Positions 44,664-52,954 of a stretch of 64,000 bases of DNA are shown here, piece by piece (position 1 is the stretch's first letter; every line of letters starts with the position of its first letter). The notes beneath the pieces are model-generated. The model worked only from the letters and a program-made list of their open reading frames with translations. It made no database searches and was not told the origin of the DNA. The translations under genes were made by a program, and so were the position numbers. Origin of the DNA: Desulfovibrio desulfuricans (lineage in GTDB: Bacteria > Desulfobacterota > Desulfovibrionia > Desulfovibrionales > Desulfovibrionaceae); assembly GCF_004801255.1 (NCBI RefSeq), contig NZ_CP036295.1, positions 2,690,001 through 2,754,000 of the forward strand. Reading direction: 5' to 3'.

Positions 44664-44960
44664 ATGGCAGACAACAAAACCATCAGTCTGGATGAAGTAA
44701 CCCACATGGCGACGCTTTCACGGTTGAGCGTCAGTAAAGAAGAACAGATCCTGTTTGCCCGTCAGATGGGTGATATTTTGGCCTACATGGATGTGCTTGC
44801 CCAGGTGGACACCAACGATGTTGAACCGCTGTACAGCCCGGCCCAGCACCCCGGCCACCTGCGCGAAGACGTCGCTGCCCGGCGGCGCGAGCGCACCGAG
44901 GTGCTGGCCAACGCTCCCGAAGCCGACGGCGAGTATTTTATGGTGCCGCGCATCGTCTAA
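44664..44960 (+). CDS. gatC: Glutamyl/aspartyl-tRNA amidotransferase subunit C
   Basis: This 98-residue small subunit bridges GatA and GatB in converting Glu-tRNA(Gln) or Asp-tRNA(Asn) to the amidated forms. The segments THMATLSRLSVSKEEQ and ILAYMDVLAQVDTNDVEP are characteristic, as is the C-terminal YFMVPRIV. It is followed 102 bp later by gatA on the same strand. Confidence 0.94.
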   Translation: MADNKTISLDEVTHMATLSRLSVSKEEQILFARQMGDILAYMDVLAQVDTNDVEPLYSPAQHPGHLREDVAARRRERTEVLANAPEADGEYFMVPRIV

Positions 44961-45062
44961 TCTGGCCATGGGTGGCCGCGCCGCAAGACAGCAGGGCCGC
45001 CCCCAACGAGTGTACAGCATTGTGCGGAATTTGCCGCCGTGCAGAACATATTTGAGAACGAC

Positions 45063-46523
45063 ATGACCGAAATCTGCTCCCTCTCGCTGACCCAGGCGGC
45101 CCAGTCCCTGCAAAAAAAGGAACTGGGAGCCGCAGAGGCAGTTACAGCCTGCCTTGCGCGCATGGATGCCACAGAACCCGGCATCTCCGCCATGCTTACC
45201 ATTGACAGGGAAGGTGCGCTTGCCGCTGCCGCCGCAATGGACAGGCAAGGCCCCGACCCGTCCAAGCCCCTGTGGGGCGTGCCCGTGACCGTCAAGGACG
45301 CCCTCTCCACCAAGGGACTGCGCACCACCGCGGCCTCGCGCATCCTTGAAAACTATACGCCTTTCTATGACGCCTATGCCGTGCAGCTGCTGCGCGAGGC
45401 CGGGGCGATCATCCTCGGCAAGGCCAACATGGACGAGTTTGCCATGGGTTCCACCACGGAAAACTCCTCCTACCAGACCACCCGCAACCCCCGCGACACC
45501 AGCAGGGTGCCCGGCGGCTCCAGCGGCGGCTCTGCCGCTTCTGTCACGGCCGGTCAGTGTTTTGCCTCGCTTGGCACAGACACGGGCGGTTCCATCCGCC
45601 AGCCCGCCTCGCTGTGCGGCTGCGTGGGTCTCAAGGCCACCTACGGACGTGTTTCGCGCTATGGCGTCATTGCCTATGGTTCATCGCTGGACCAGGTGGG
45701 CCCCCTGACCCGCACGGTGGAAGACTGCGCCCGTGTGCTCGGCGTTATTGCCGGGCATGACCAACGCGACGGCACTTGCGCTCCCCGCCCCGTGGACGAC
45801 TACGTTGCCGCCCTGGGCGGCAACGGCCTCAAGGGCGCACGGCTGGGTATTCCCAAGGAATTCTTTGGCGAGGGCCTGGCCCCCGAGGTGCGCGCCGTGT
45901 GCCAGAACGCCATGGGCATAGCGCAGGCGCAGGGCGCAGAACTGGTGGAAGTAAGCCTGCCGCACACCGATGCGGCCATTGCCACCTACTATATCATCGC
46001 CATGGCCGAAGCCAGCTCCAACCTCGCTCGCTTTGACGGCGTGCGCTATGGACGCCGCGCCAGCGACATTAAAAACCTTGAAGAGCTGTACGTGCACTCG
46101 CGCACCCAGGGCTTTGGGCAGGAAGTAAAACGCCGCATCATGCTGGGGGCCTATGTACTCTCCTCCGGCTATTACGACGCCTACTACCGCAAGGCCGCGC
46201 AGGTGCGCCGCCTTATCCGCGACGAATATCTGGCTGCCCTCGACAAGTGCGACGCCCTGTGGGCCCCGGTTTCGCCTGTTACGGCATGGACCGTAGGCAG
46301 CCTCACTGCGGATCCGCTGCAGATGTACCTCATGGATGCCTACACGCTTTCGCTCAACCTTGCGGGTCTGCCCGGGCTTTCCATGCCCGTGGGCCTTGGT
46401 GCGGAAAGCGGCATGCCGGTGGGCATGCAGCTGTTTGGCAAAGCCTTTGCCGAGGGCGAATTGCTCGCGCTGGGTTTTGCCTTGGAGCAGGCGCTACCGA
46501 AGATTGGCGCACCAAAGTTGTAG
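45063..46523 (+). CDS. gatA: Glutamyl/aspartyl-tRNA amidotransferase subunit A
   Basis: This amidase-signature subunit releases ammonia from glutamine. The Ser-Ser-Lys triad can be read: Lys in [12 protein letters not shown], the cis-Ser in [12 protein letters not shown] and the nucleophile region [13 protein letters not shown]. It has 486 residues from the ATG at 45063 ([11 protein letters not shown]); a GTG at 45039 in frame would add eight residues. gatB is not in this window, so the complex is encoded at two loci. Confidence 0.95.
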   Translation: MTEICSLSLTQAAQSLQKKELGAAEAVTACLARMDATEPGISAMLTIDREGALAAAAAMDRQGPDPSKPLWGVPVTVKDALSTKGLRTTAASRILENYTPFYDAYAVQLLREAGAIILGKANMDEFAMGSTTENSSYQTTRNPRDTSRVPGGSSGGSAASVTAGQCFASLGTDTGGSIRQPASLCGCVGLKATYGRVSRYGVIAYGSSLDQVGPLTRTVEDCARVLGVIAGHDQRDGTCAPRPVDDYVAALGGNGLKGARLGIPKEFFGEGLAPEVRAVCQNAMGIAQAQGAELVEVSLPHTDAAIATYYIIAMAEASSNLARFDGVRYGRRASDIKNLEELYVHSRTQGFGQEVKRRIMLGAYVLSSGYYDAYYRKAAQVRRLIRDEYLAALDKCDALWAPVSPVTAWTVGSLTADPLQMYLMDAYTLSLNLAGLPGLSMPVGLGAESGMPVGMQLFGKAFAEGELLALGFALEQALPKIGAPKL

Positions 46524-46547
46524 ATTGTTTTTTTGTATGGATGCATG

Positions 46548-46577
46548 GGGAGCAGGCCGAGGGCTTGCTCCCTTTTT
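46548..46577 (+). terminator. Rho-independent terminator after gatA
   Basis: GGGAGCA (46548-46554) pairs with TGCTCCC (46566-46572), followed by TTTTT. Confidence 0.85.
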
Positions 46578-46624
46578 GTTGTTTTTGAGGGCGGCCCTGC
46601 GGTGCGGAATGGACTTTTTATGCT

Positions 46625-46932
46625 TGCGGGCGCGGAATTGCGCCCCCCGGCGCTGTTTGGGACGCCTCCCCGGTGTGGGGGGCATACTTTGTTTCGGGCT
46701 TGCTGCCCTGCGGGAATGGATTTCGCCCTTCCGGCGCTGTTTGGGACGCCTCCCCGGCGTGGGGGCATACTTGTTTTGGACGCGCTGCCCTGCGGGCATG
46801 GAATTGCGCCCCCCGGCGCTGTTTGGGACGCCTCCCCGGCGTGGGGGGCATACTTGTTTTGGGCTTGCTGCCCTGCGGACGCGGGATTGCGCCCCCCGGC
46901 GCTGTTTGGGAGGCCTCCCCGGCGTGGGGCAA
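46625..46932. repeat. Tandem repeat, ~83-bp unit, four copies, each with GC-rich hairpins
   Basis: The marker CGCTGTTTGG occurs at 46651, 46735, 46817 and 46900, spacings of 84, 82 and 83 bp. Each unit holds runs of C and G around ACGCC-TCCC-GGCGT that fold into a compound hairpin. The copies are degenerate, not identical. Pro/Arg-rich ORFs run through on both strands but show no start signals, so I treat the whole as a REP-like non-coding array. 46933-47247 holds no gene I can support. Confidence 0.88.
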
Positions 46933-47533
46933 GGGGGCCTGTTAGGGGCTGCGCCCCTCCTCGGCCCCCTCTGCACTCCCCCCGGAACACCCCCTAAGAG
47001 GAACATTCAACTTCCGCAAAACGGCGAGGGCACGCGTCTTATGCTGCGGGAGCTTCCTTCCCTCGCTCCACTCGCTCAGGTGATCTCCCTCCGCGACGCG
47101 TAAATGCCAGACACCGCTCCCGCTCTGGTCAAATTCCGCTTCAGCCAAATACCACTGGCAAATCTGACCGTTGAAAAAAAGAGAGGACCTCTCCCTCCAG
47201 CCAACCCCCCTCTTCTCATTTTTGCCTTGATTGGATTCTTCCCTGCCGCCCTCAAGCAACCACCGCTACGGCGCACCCTGCCCATTTTTGTCTTCACTGC
47301 ATTTTTTCTTCTCTCACGCCAACCTCAGCAGCATTTTTCTTCTCTTTCCTGTAGATCTTTACTTTTCCTCGCTCACGGCAAGGCGAAGCACCGTATGAAC
47401 AAAATCAGCCGGATAGCATACGCACCAGGAATTACGTTCGCTATCAAAAGCAGGTCGTGGCGCTGCCTTCCTTATACTCGCCGAAGCAAAGCGAAGGCGA
47501 TGGCTGGTGTTGAGGGAATTTGCAAAATACGCA

Positions 47534-47631
47534 TTTTTCTGGCCTGACAAGGAAAAATCCTGTTTTTGAGCGCAGCGTACTTATGTACGTGAGCAGCAAA
47601 AACAGGATTTTAACGCCGTCAGGCCAAAAAA
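47534..47631. other. Three-tier hairpin in repeat unit 1
   Basis: Outer stem TGGCCTGAC (47540-47548) with GTCAGGCCA (47618-47626), continued by T/A pairs. Middle stem of 13 bp: AATCCTGTTTTTG (47556-47568) with CAAAAACAGGATT (47597-47609). Apex CGTAC-TTAT-GTACG (47576-47589). The structure reads almost equally well on either strand. Confidence 0.9.
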
Positions 47632-47950
47632 GACGGGTTTGCGTAAATGCTCTCGACGGGCTCACCCCGCCCTCAAGCAATCGACGCAAAAAATCACCCT
47701 GCCCATTTCTGTCTTCACTACATTTTTCTTCTCTCACGCCAACCTCAGCAGTATTTTTCGTCTCTTTTCTGTAGATCTTTACTTTTCCTCGCTCACGGCA
47801 AGGCGAAACACCGTATGTACAAAATCAGCCTAGCATACGCACCAGGAATTACGTTCGCTATCAAAAGCAGGTCGTGGCGCTGCCTTCCTTATACTCGCCG
47901 AAGCAAAGCGAAGGCGATGGCTGGTGTTGAGGGAATTTGCAAAATACGCA

Positions 47951-48048
47951 TTTTTCTGGCCTGACAAGGAAAAATCCTGTTTTTGAGCGCAGCGTACTTA
48001 TGTACGTGAGCAGCAAAAACAGGATTTTAACGCCGTCAGGCCAAAAAA
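47951..48048. other. Three-tier hairpin in repeat unit 2
   Basis: Copy of the structure at 47534-47631, displaced by 417 bp, with no change in the paired bases that I could see. It lies about 90 bp downstream (minus strand) of the M23 peptidase stop. Confidence 0.9.
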
Positions 48049-48133
48049 GACGGGTTTGCGTAAATGCTCTCGACGGGCTCACCCCGCCCTCAAGCAATCG
48101 ACGCTAACGGTTCACCCAGCCAACATGTTGAAA

Positions 48134-49033
48134 TTATTCCAGGATATAACGCATGGGGTCAACCGGCACGCCGTTAAGGCGGACCTCATAATGCAGATGC
48201 GGCCCCGTCGTGCGCCCGCTCATGCCCACATAGCCCACGATCTCGCCGCGCTTGACCCACTGGCCTTCCTGCACGGCGCAACGTTGCATATGACCGTACT
48301 TGGTGACTATGCCGCTGCCGTGATTGATCTCGACGCTAAAGCCGTAGGCGCCGTCACGCCCCGAGAGGGTAACAAGCCCCTGCGCGGGTACAATAATGGG
48401 CGTGCCTATGCGGTTGGTGATATCCAGCCCCTTGTGGAACTGCCCACGCCCGCCAAACGGCCCGGACCGCCAGCCAAAACTGGATGAAACAAAACCCACC
48501 ACCGGCCAGATGGTCGGCATGGAAGAAAGGGCGTCGCGGTTTTCGCGCAGGGCCAGCAACAAATCCTGCTGGCGCACTTCCTCAAGCTTGACTGATTCGG
48601 AAAGCCGGGTGAGAAAATCGAGCATCTTGCGGGCGGCAAGCTCCTGCCGGTGCAGGGGCAGGTAAGTGCGCGAAAAATCGCCGGGTTTGTCGCCAATGGA
48701 CCCGGCCTCAGCGGGGTCTTTTTCCATATTCATCATGATGCGCAGCTTGGCGTCAAAGCTTTGCACCCGCTCAAGGTCGCGTCCCACGACAGAGATGCGC
48801 TCAATGAGGTTCACCAGCTGGCGGCGCTGCTCTTCAATGGTTTTGTCCGCGTTGCGCAGATCGTCGCCAAGGTGCCGCGCCTCAAGCCAGTTACGCAGCA
48901 GCCATACGTTGCAGGCCACCAGAGCCAGCACAAGCAGACAGGCGATAAAGCCCAACCAGCCGCGCATGCGCACATTGCGGCTGCCGCTACGACCTTCGGT
49001 GAAGATGACTATGTGATATTTGCCGAAAAGCAT
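48134..49033 (-). CDS. M23 family metallopeptidase (LytM/gametolysin fold), membrane anchored
   Basis: This 299-residue protein has one N-terminal membrane anchor (about 25-46), a helical/coiled region (about 55-165) and a C-terminal LytM domain. The zinc ligands are visible in QFHKGLDI (about 205-212) and GPHLHYEVRLNG (about 278-289), with the typical PVVGFVSSSFGWRSGPFGG in front. Such proteins cut peptidoglycan cross-links or activate amidases at division sites. The ATG at 49033 lacks a strong ribosome site. It lies just after the TtcA-like gene on the same strand. Confidence 0.9.
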   Translation of the reverse strand: MLFGKYHIVIFTEGRSGSRNVRMRGWLGFIACLLVLALVACNVWLLRNWLEARHLGDDLRNADKTIEEQRRQLVNLIERISVVGRDLERVQSFDAKLRIMMNMEKDPAEAGSIGDKPGDFSRTYLPLHRQELAARKMLDFLTRLSESVKLEEVRQQDLLLALRENRDALSSMPTIWPVVGFVSSSFGWRSGPFGGRGQFHKGLDITNRIGTPIIVPAQGLVTLSGRDGAYGFSVEINHGSGIVTKYGHMQRCAVQEGQWVKRGEIVGYVGMSGRTTGPHLHYEVRLNGVPVDPMRYILE

Positions 49034-49068
49034 CGAGTCCGTACTCTAGGTCCGGTAAGCGGCCCGTG

Positions 49069-49872
49069 TCAATCGGCTGCGGAATCCGGCGCTTCGGCGT
49101 CCGGCAAGGGGACCTCTGCCGGCAAGTCTTTACGGGCGCTGCTTTTGTCGAGCTGCCAGCGGGTCAGTCCGTTAAAAATGCAGCGACGCGAATCTTTTGA
49201 AACCCCGTAAAGGTGCTCGAGGGTTTCACCCATGGAGCTGCGGGCGGTATTTCCCGCCGAGGGGCAGGCGTTGGCCCAGATGGGCAACTCCCACTGTTTT
49301 GCGGCCTTGAGGATAAACTTTTTTTCCACCAGCAGCAGCGGACGTATGAGCTGCAGCCCGCCGCCAAAAAACGATTCGTTCATGCTCATGCCGTCTACGC
49401 GGCCATTACGGCACAGATTCATAAAAAACGTCTGCACCAGGTCATCGGCATTATGCCCAAGGGCAAGGTGGGTTATCCCATACTGGCCGCACAGTTCAAA
49501 CAGCCGCTTGCGGCGCAGCCACGAGCAGCGAAAGCAGGCCGACCTGCGCAGATTTTTTTCAGAATGCGCGTCAGGCCCATAGGTGGTCATTTCAATATGC
49601 CCCGGTATGCCGCGCATGGCCAGCCAGGGCAACAGGGCCGCATGGCTTTTTTCATCAAAGCCGGGATTAAGATGAATGGCCATCAATTCAAAGTGAAAAG
49701 GTACGATTCCTTGGCGAATTTTAAGACTTTGCAGCAACACAAAGCTGTCCACTCCGCCCGAAACAGCCACGGCGACCCTGCAACCCGGCCACAGCATGCC
49801 GGTTTTTTGCATGGCCTTGCCCGCACTTTTAACGCAGGTTTCCTGGGCAAACGATCTTTTTTCTCTGCTCAT
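49069..49872 (-). CDS. TtcA-like tRNA 2-thiocytidine biosynthesis protein
   Basis: This PP-loop ATPase has 267 residues. AVAVSGGVDSFVLL contains the SGGxDS signature. Cysteines for an Fe-S cluster are in SACFRCSWLRRKRLFE, with a third in ANACPSAGNTARSSM, aligning with the TtcA pattern. It would thiolate C32 of some tRNAs. The start at 49872 (MSREKRSFAQETC) was chosen over 49983; the extra 37 residues overlap a promoter of the divergent rpoZ gene. Confidence 0.82.
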   Translation of the reverse strand: MSREKRSFAQETCVKSAGKAMQKTGMLWPGCRVAVAVSGGVDSFVLLQSLKIRQGIVPFHFELMAIHLNPGFDEKSHAALLPWLAMRGIPGHIEMTTYGPDAHSEKNLRRSACFRCSWLRRKRLFELCGQYGITHLALGHNADDLVQTFFMNLCRNGRVDGMSMNESFFGGGLQLIRPLLLVEKKFILKAAKQWELPIWANACPSAGNTARSSMGETLEHLYGVSKDSRRCIFNGLTRWQLDKSSARKDLPAEVPLPDAEAPDSAAD

Positions 49873-49961
49873 AAAATTTTTCCGTATAATTTGTTGGCGG
49901 GCAAGGCCGCTTGCTGGCGGCGCAGCCGGAGTGCCTTGTGAACTGCCGACATGCGGGGCTA

Positions 49962-49990
49962 TTGACAGCACAGCAGACGACATATATTAA
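49962..49990 (+). promoter_or_regulatory. Sigma-70 promoter for rpoZ-dnaJ
   Basis: TTGACA (49962-49967), exactly 17 bp, then TATTAA (49985-49990), about 140 bp before rpoZ. Confidence 0.7.
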
Positions 49991-50131
49991 TTCATATTTC
50001 AGCAGGGTAATCCTGGACAAAGGCGTATGAACACGCCCGGCCTTTACAAATGGTCGGGCGGTATTATTTATCAACCGGGTTGCCTGTGGCAGCCCGGAAT
50101 GCGGCGCTTGAGCCGCACTTACGGAGGCAGC

Positions 50132-50368
50132 ATGGCCCGCATTACCGTTGAAGATTGCCAGGAACGCGTTGATAACCGTTTTCTCCTGGTGCAGATGGCC
50201 ATCAAGCGTGTGCATCAGTACCGCGAAGGCTACGAACCCCTTGTGGAATCGCGCAACAAAGAGGCCGTGACCGCTCTGCGCGAAATTGCCGCAGGAAAAG
50301 TTTTGCCCGATGACGTCAGCCTTTACTGCCCCCTGCCCGGCCAGGGAATGACCGACGCAGAAGATTAG
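50132..50368 (+). CDS. rpoZ: DNA-directed RNA polymerase omega subunit
   Basis: This 78-residue omega subunit stabilises the beta-prime subunit. The start [20 protein letters not shown] and [15 protein letters not shown] are typical. GGAGGC precedes the ATG at 50132, so the longer ORF from 50027 is rejected. It is followed by a hairpin and then dnaJ. Confidence 0.95.
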   Translation: MARITVEDCQERVDNRFLLVQMAIKRVHQYREGYEPLVESRNKEAVTALREIAAGKVLPDDVSLYCPLPGQGMTDAED

Positions 50369-50389
50369 CCCTTGGGGACAGACTGTCCG

Positions 50390-50423
50390 CGCGGCGGCTT
50401 CCCCAGTGGGAGCCGCCGCGTTT
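50390..50423 (+). terminator. Hairpin between rpoZ and dnaJ
   Basis: CGCGGCGGCT (50390-50399) pairs with AGCCGCCGCG (50411-50420), plus CCC/GGG inside, followed by only TTT. Termination may be partial, leaving some dnaJ read-through. Confidence 0.65.
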
Positions 50424-50474
50424 ATGTACAACCTTTAGCACAGGCGCACAAGCCGCACAGTGACCGGAACTACG

Positions 50475-51581
50475 ATGGAGCTCGATTACTACGAAGTGCT
50501 GGGCGTAAGCCGCAGCGCCGAAGATGACGAAATAAAGCGGGCCTACCGTAAGATGGCCTTAAAGTATCACCCTGACCACAACCCCAACAATGCCGAGGCC
50601 GAACAGAAGTTCAAGGAAGCCGCCGAGGCCTACGACGTGCTGCGCGACCCCGAAAAACGCGCACGCTATGATCGCTTTGGCCGCGCAGGCGTGCAGGGCG
50701 GAGCTGGTGGTTTTGGCAGCAACGACGATATTTTTGCGCACTTCAGCGACATTTTCGGTGATCTTTTTGGTTTTTCCACTGCCACGCGTGGGCCCCGGCC
50801 CATGGCTGGGGCAGACCTGCGTTACAACCTGACCGTCACCTTTGCCCAGGCGGCCAAGGGTGACGAAATCAGCATTTCGCTGCCCAAGCATGTGACATGT
50901 TCCGAGTGCAACGGCAGCGGAGCCGCGCCGGGCAGCAAGGCCGAGACCTGCCGCCAGTGCAATGGCACGGGGCAGGTTCGCCGCTCGCAGGGATTCTTTC
51001 AGATTTCCATGCCCTGCCCCTCGTGCCAGGGCACAGGCCGTGTGATCACCAAACCCTGCCCCAAATGCAAGGGCGAGGGCATAACCACAGATACCCGCGA
51101 GCTTGTGGTGCGCGTGCCTGCCGGTGTGGACAGCGGCACCCGCCTGCGCGTGCGCGGCGAGGGTGAACCCGGCGTGCACGGCGGCCCTGCGGGCGACCTG
51201 TACGTAGTGCTTACCGTTGAGCAGGACAAACGCTGGCAGCGTCAGGGTCAAGACCTCATCTACACCCTTGAGATCAACTTTGTGCAGGCGGCTCTTGGGC
51301 ACCGGGCCGATGTGCCCGGTCTGGACGGCAACCTGCCCCTTGAAATTCCCAAGGGCATACAGAGCGGCACGCTGCTGCGCATGGCGGGCGAGGGTATGCC
51401 CTATCCCGGCCGCAGATCGCGCGGCGACCTGCTGGTGGAAGTACGGGTGCTTACCCCCACGCGCCTTTCTGCCAGGCAGGAAGAACTGCTGCGAGAGTTT
51501 GAAGCCGCAGTGGAAAAGAGCCCCCTGGAAAAAGTCAAAAAAGCAGCCAAAAAAATCAGCAAAGCCATGGGCATAGACTAG
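50475..51581 (+). CDS. dnaJ: Chaperone DnaJ
   Basis: This 368-residue type-I J protein stimulates DnaK. The J domain has DYYEVLGVS and the HPD motif (KYHPDHN). A Gly/Phe-rich segment follows near 75-100. The zinc-binding region has four repeats: [24 protein letters not shown] and CPKCKGEG. The C-terminal substrate-binding domains and a Lys-rich tail complete it. The start ATG at 50475 (MELDYYEV) is preferred to the GTG at 50460. The gene is separate from dnaK. Confidence 0.94.
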   Translation: MELDYYEVLGVSRSAEDDEIKRAYRKMALKYHPDHNPNNAEAEQKFKEAAEAYDVLRDPEKRARYDRFGRAGVQGGAGGFGSNDDIFAHFSDIFGDLFGFSTATRGPRPMAGADLRYNLTVTFAQAAKGDEISISLPKHVTCSECNGSGAAPGSKAETCRQCNGTGQVRRSQGFFQISMPCPSCQGTGRVITKPCPKCKGEGITTDTRELVVRVPAGVDSGTRLRVRGEGEPGVHGGPAGDLYVVLTVEQDKRWQRQGQDLIYTLEINFVQAALGHRADVPGLDGNLPLEIPKGIQSGTLLRMAGEGMPYPGRRSRGDLLVEVRVLTPTRLSARQEELLREFEAAVEKSPLEKVKKAAKKISKAMGID

Positions 51582-51599
51582 ATTTTTCTGCCGCATATC

Positions 51600-51634
51600 A
51601 AGCAAAAAGCCGGGTTTCCCGGCTTTTTGCTTTT
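51600..51634 (+). terminator. Rho-independent terminator after dnaJ
   Basis: Arms AAGCAAAAAGCCGGG (51600-51614) and CCCGGCTTTTTGCTT (51618-51632) with a TTT loop and trailing T. Confidence 0.95.
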
Positions 51635-51649
51635 ATGGACGAAAAAATA

Positions 51650-51687
51650 TTTGACCCGGCGGCATCGTGGTATGCCGCCGGGTCAAA
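51650..51687. terminator. Perfect 15-bp hairpin, probable second or bidirectional terminator
   Basis: TTTGACCCGGCGGCA (51650-51664) pairs with TGCCGCCGGGTCAAA (51673-51687). On the minus strand it is followed by ATATTTTTTC, so it can also stop transcription coming from the right. Confidence 0.75.
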
Positions 51688-52050
51688 TTTGTCCTGATTA
51701 CCGCTCAGCCAGGCAAGGAGAAGCGGTACGGACGCAGAGGCTGGCAAACGGTTCCGCTTAAGGGGAAGCGGGGTTCACAGAAGGGGCTGTGCGCCTGCCG
51801 AGGGTTGCCATCTGCAATTTTATACAGGAGGGGTTGCACTCCCATAAAAATTCTTTTTATCTAGACAAATTACACACTGTTTGTGCGCTCAATCTAGCAC
51901 TGGGTCTGACAACATGCAAGTTATTTTTTTCACCACCGCAAACAAATTTCAGACACCCCTCGCGCACAGCAGTACATACAATAACAGCATGTTGCTGGGA
52001 AATACGCACATATCTGCAGGCGCAAAAAACGTACCCCCTAAAAGCAACAA
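51688..52050. other. Gene-free interval with GGA-rich short stem-loops
   Basis: No convincing ORF is present. Between 51710 and 51835 there are four GGA motifs, one inside the hairpin CCGCTT-AAGGGG-AAGCGG (51754-51771). An AT hairpin ATAAAAA-TTC-TTTTTAT is at 51844-51860. The right part is AT-rich. A small RNA is possible but not shown. Confidence 0.35.
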
Positions 52051-52084
52051 AAAGAACCCGCCTGCATAACCAGACGGGTTCTTT
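52051..52084 (-). terminator. Rho-independent terminator after fliW
   Basis: Minus-strand stem from AAAGAACCCG (52075-52084 complement) and CGGGTTCTTT (52051-52060 complement), continuing into T residues. Confidence 0.85.
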
Positions 52085-52105
52085 AAACAAATTGACAGAA
52101 AAAAA

Positions 52106-52642
52106 TTATTCTTGCGGGGCATCCTTGTGGCTGCAGCCGCACGAAGGCGCGACCTCGCCAGCGGATTGAGCCGCCGCCTGTTCCTCGGCCTCTACCGGTT
52201 TGAGCGAATGCATGTTGACCTGTTGCGGCCCGTCGGCGCTTTGCGGAACCTGCAGCCCCATGCGCACCTCATAGTTGATGACGATGGGTCCGGTGAGGTT
52301 GAGCACAGCCTTTTCGGGCGCTCCCGCCGGGATGGATACCGTCACCAGCACGGCGGCCTGTTCCAGGCTTTCGATGCTCAGCAGCTGCTTTTCGGCATCG
52401 CCCACCTGCGGCGCATAAGATTTGTCAAAAAAGCTGTAGGGATCAGCCACCAGCAACCCCACTACCGGCGTGCTCACGCTTTGCAGGATAAGCAAAGGTG
52501 CTTCAGGCCTGATCTGCAACAGGATAAAATCCCGTTCGTTTTCAAAACCAGCCAGCCCACGGGGAAAGTGGATAACCTTGTCCGTATCGATGCAACGACG
52601 TCCAAGACGGGTGTCGATTTCTATTTCTTTGTTTCGTGCCAT
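52106..52642 (-). CDS. fliW: Flagellar assembly factor FliW
   Basis: This 178-residue protein binds flagellin and CsrA: free FliW inhibits CsrA, and flagellin competes for FliW. Family features are [19 protein letters not shown] near residue 23 and [26 protein letters not shown] near 97. The C-terminal ~40 residues, ending [11 protein letters not shown], form an extra tail with a possible metal-binding Cys/His group. Its start overlaps the end of csrA by 22 bp, so the partners are translationally coupled. Confidence 0.93.
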   Translation of the reverse strand: MARNKEIEIDTRLGRRCIDTDKVIHFPRGLAGFENERDFILLQIRPEAPLLILQSVSTPVVGLLVADPYSFFDKSYAPQVGDAEKQLLSIESLEQAAVLVTVSIPAGAPEKAVLNLTGPIVINYEVRMGLQVPQSADGPQQVNMHSLKPVEAEEQAAAQSAGEVAPSCGCSHKDAPQE

Positions 52643-52857
52643 AGTTCAGCAGCCACCATAAGGTCATTAGTACTGGTTTCAAGGGCCCGACGGTTTTCTT
52701 CAACAACCCGTTTGTATACTTCTTCGCGGTATATCGTGGTGTCATCAGGCACTTCCAGGCCTAGTTTGACCTGTTTGCCCTGCATGCCCAGGATAGTTAT
52801 GCGTATATTTTCGCCCAGGTAAAGGCTCTCCCCCGGGCGTCGCGTCAATATGAGCAT
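52621..52857 (-). CDS. csrA: Carbon storage regulator CsrA
   Basis: This 78-residue RNA-binding dimer blocks translation of flagellin and other messages at GGA sites. The signature [20 protein letters not shown] and [16 protein letters not shown] are clear. It is followed by fliW with a 22-bp overlap and preceded by flgL (97-bp gap), so it probably lies on the flgN-flgK-flgL message. Confidence 0.96.
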   Translation of the reverse strand: MLILTRRPGESLYLGENIRITILGMQGKQVKLGLEVPDDTTIYREEVYKRVVEENRRALETSTNDLMVAAELWHETKK

Positions 52858-52954
52858 AGGTGCTTCCGTTAATTATATCGTTGCATGAACCGCACCGCGC
52901 CAGTGCTCACGCGATGGTCCGGCAGTCGGGCGGCTGATCCGCCAGCATCCGGCA

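Larger units (their letters stand above)
47248..48104. repeat. ~420-bp tandem duplication with nested hairpins
   Basis: Unit 1 is about 47248-47667 and unit 2 about 47668-48084, followed by the first ~20 bp of a third unit. Matching points are 420 bp apart near the start (for example 47351 and 47771) and 417 bp apart after a 3-bp deletion in unit 2. The copies are nearly identical, which points to a recent duplication. Short ORFs (47104-47547 and 47647-47964) share a C-terminus only because of the duplication. The junction motif is CGCCCTCAAGCAA. Confidence 0.9.

Noticed and set aside
46336..47103. Pro/Arg-rich ORFs through the ~83-bp repeats on both strands
   Set aside because: Several frames are open at once, none has a start signal, and the repeat period is not a multiple of three.
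47104..47964. Two ORFs sharing a ~75-residue C-terminus
   Set aside because: The shared segment is a by-product of the DNA duplication; the frames have no initiation signal and the DNA is hairpin-rich.
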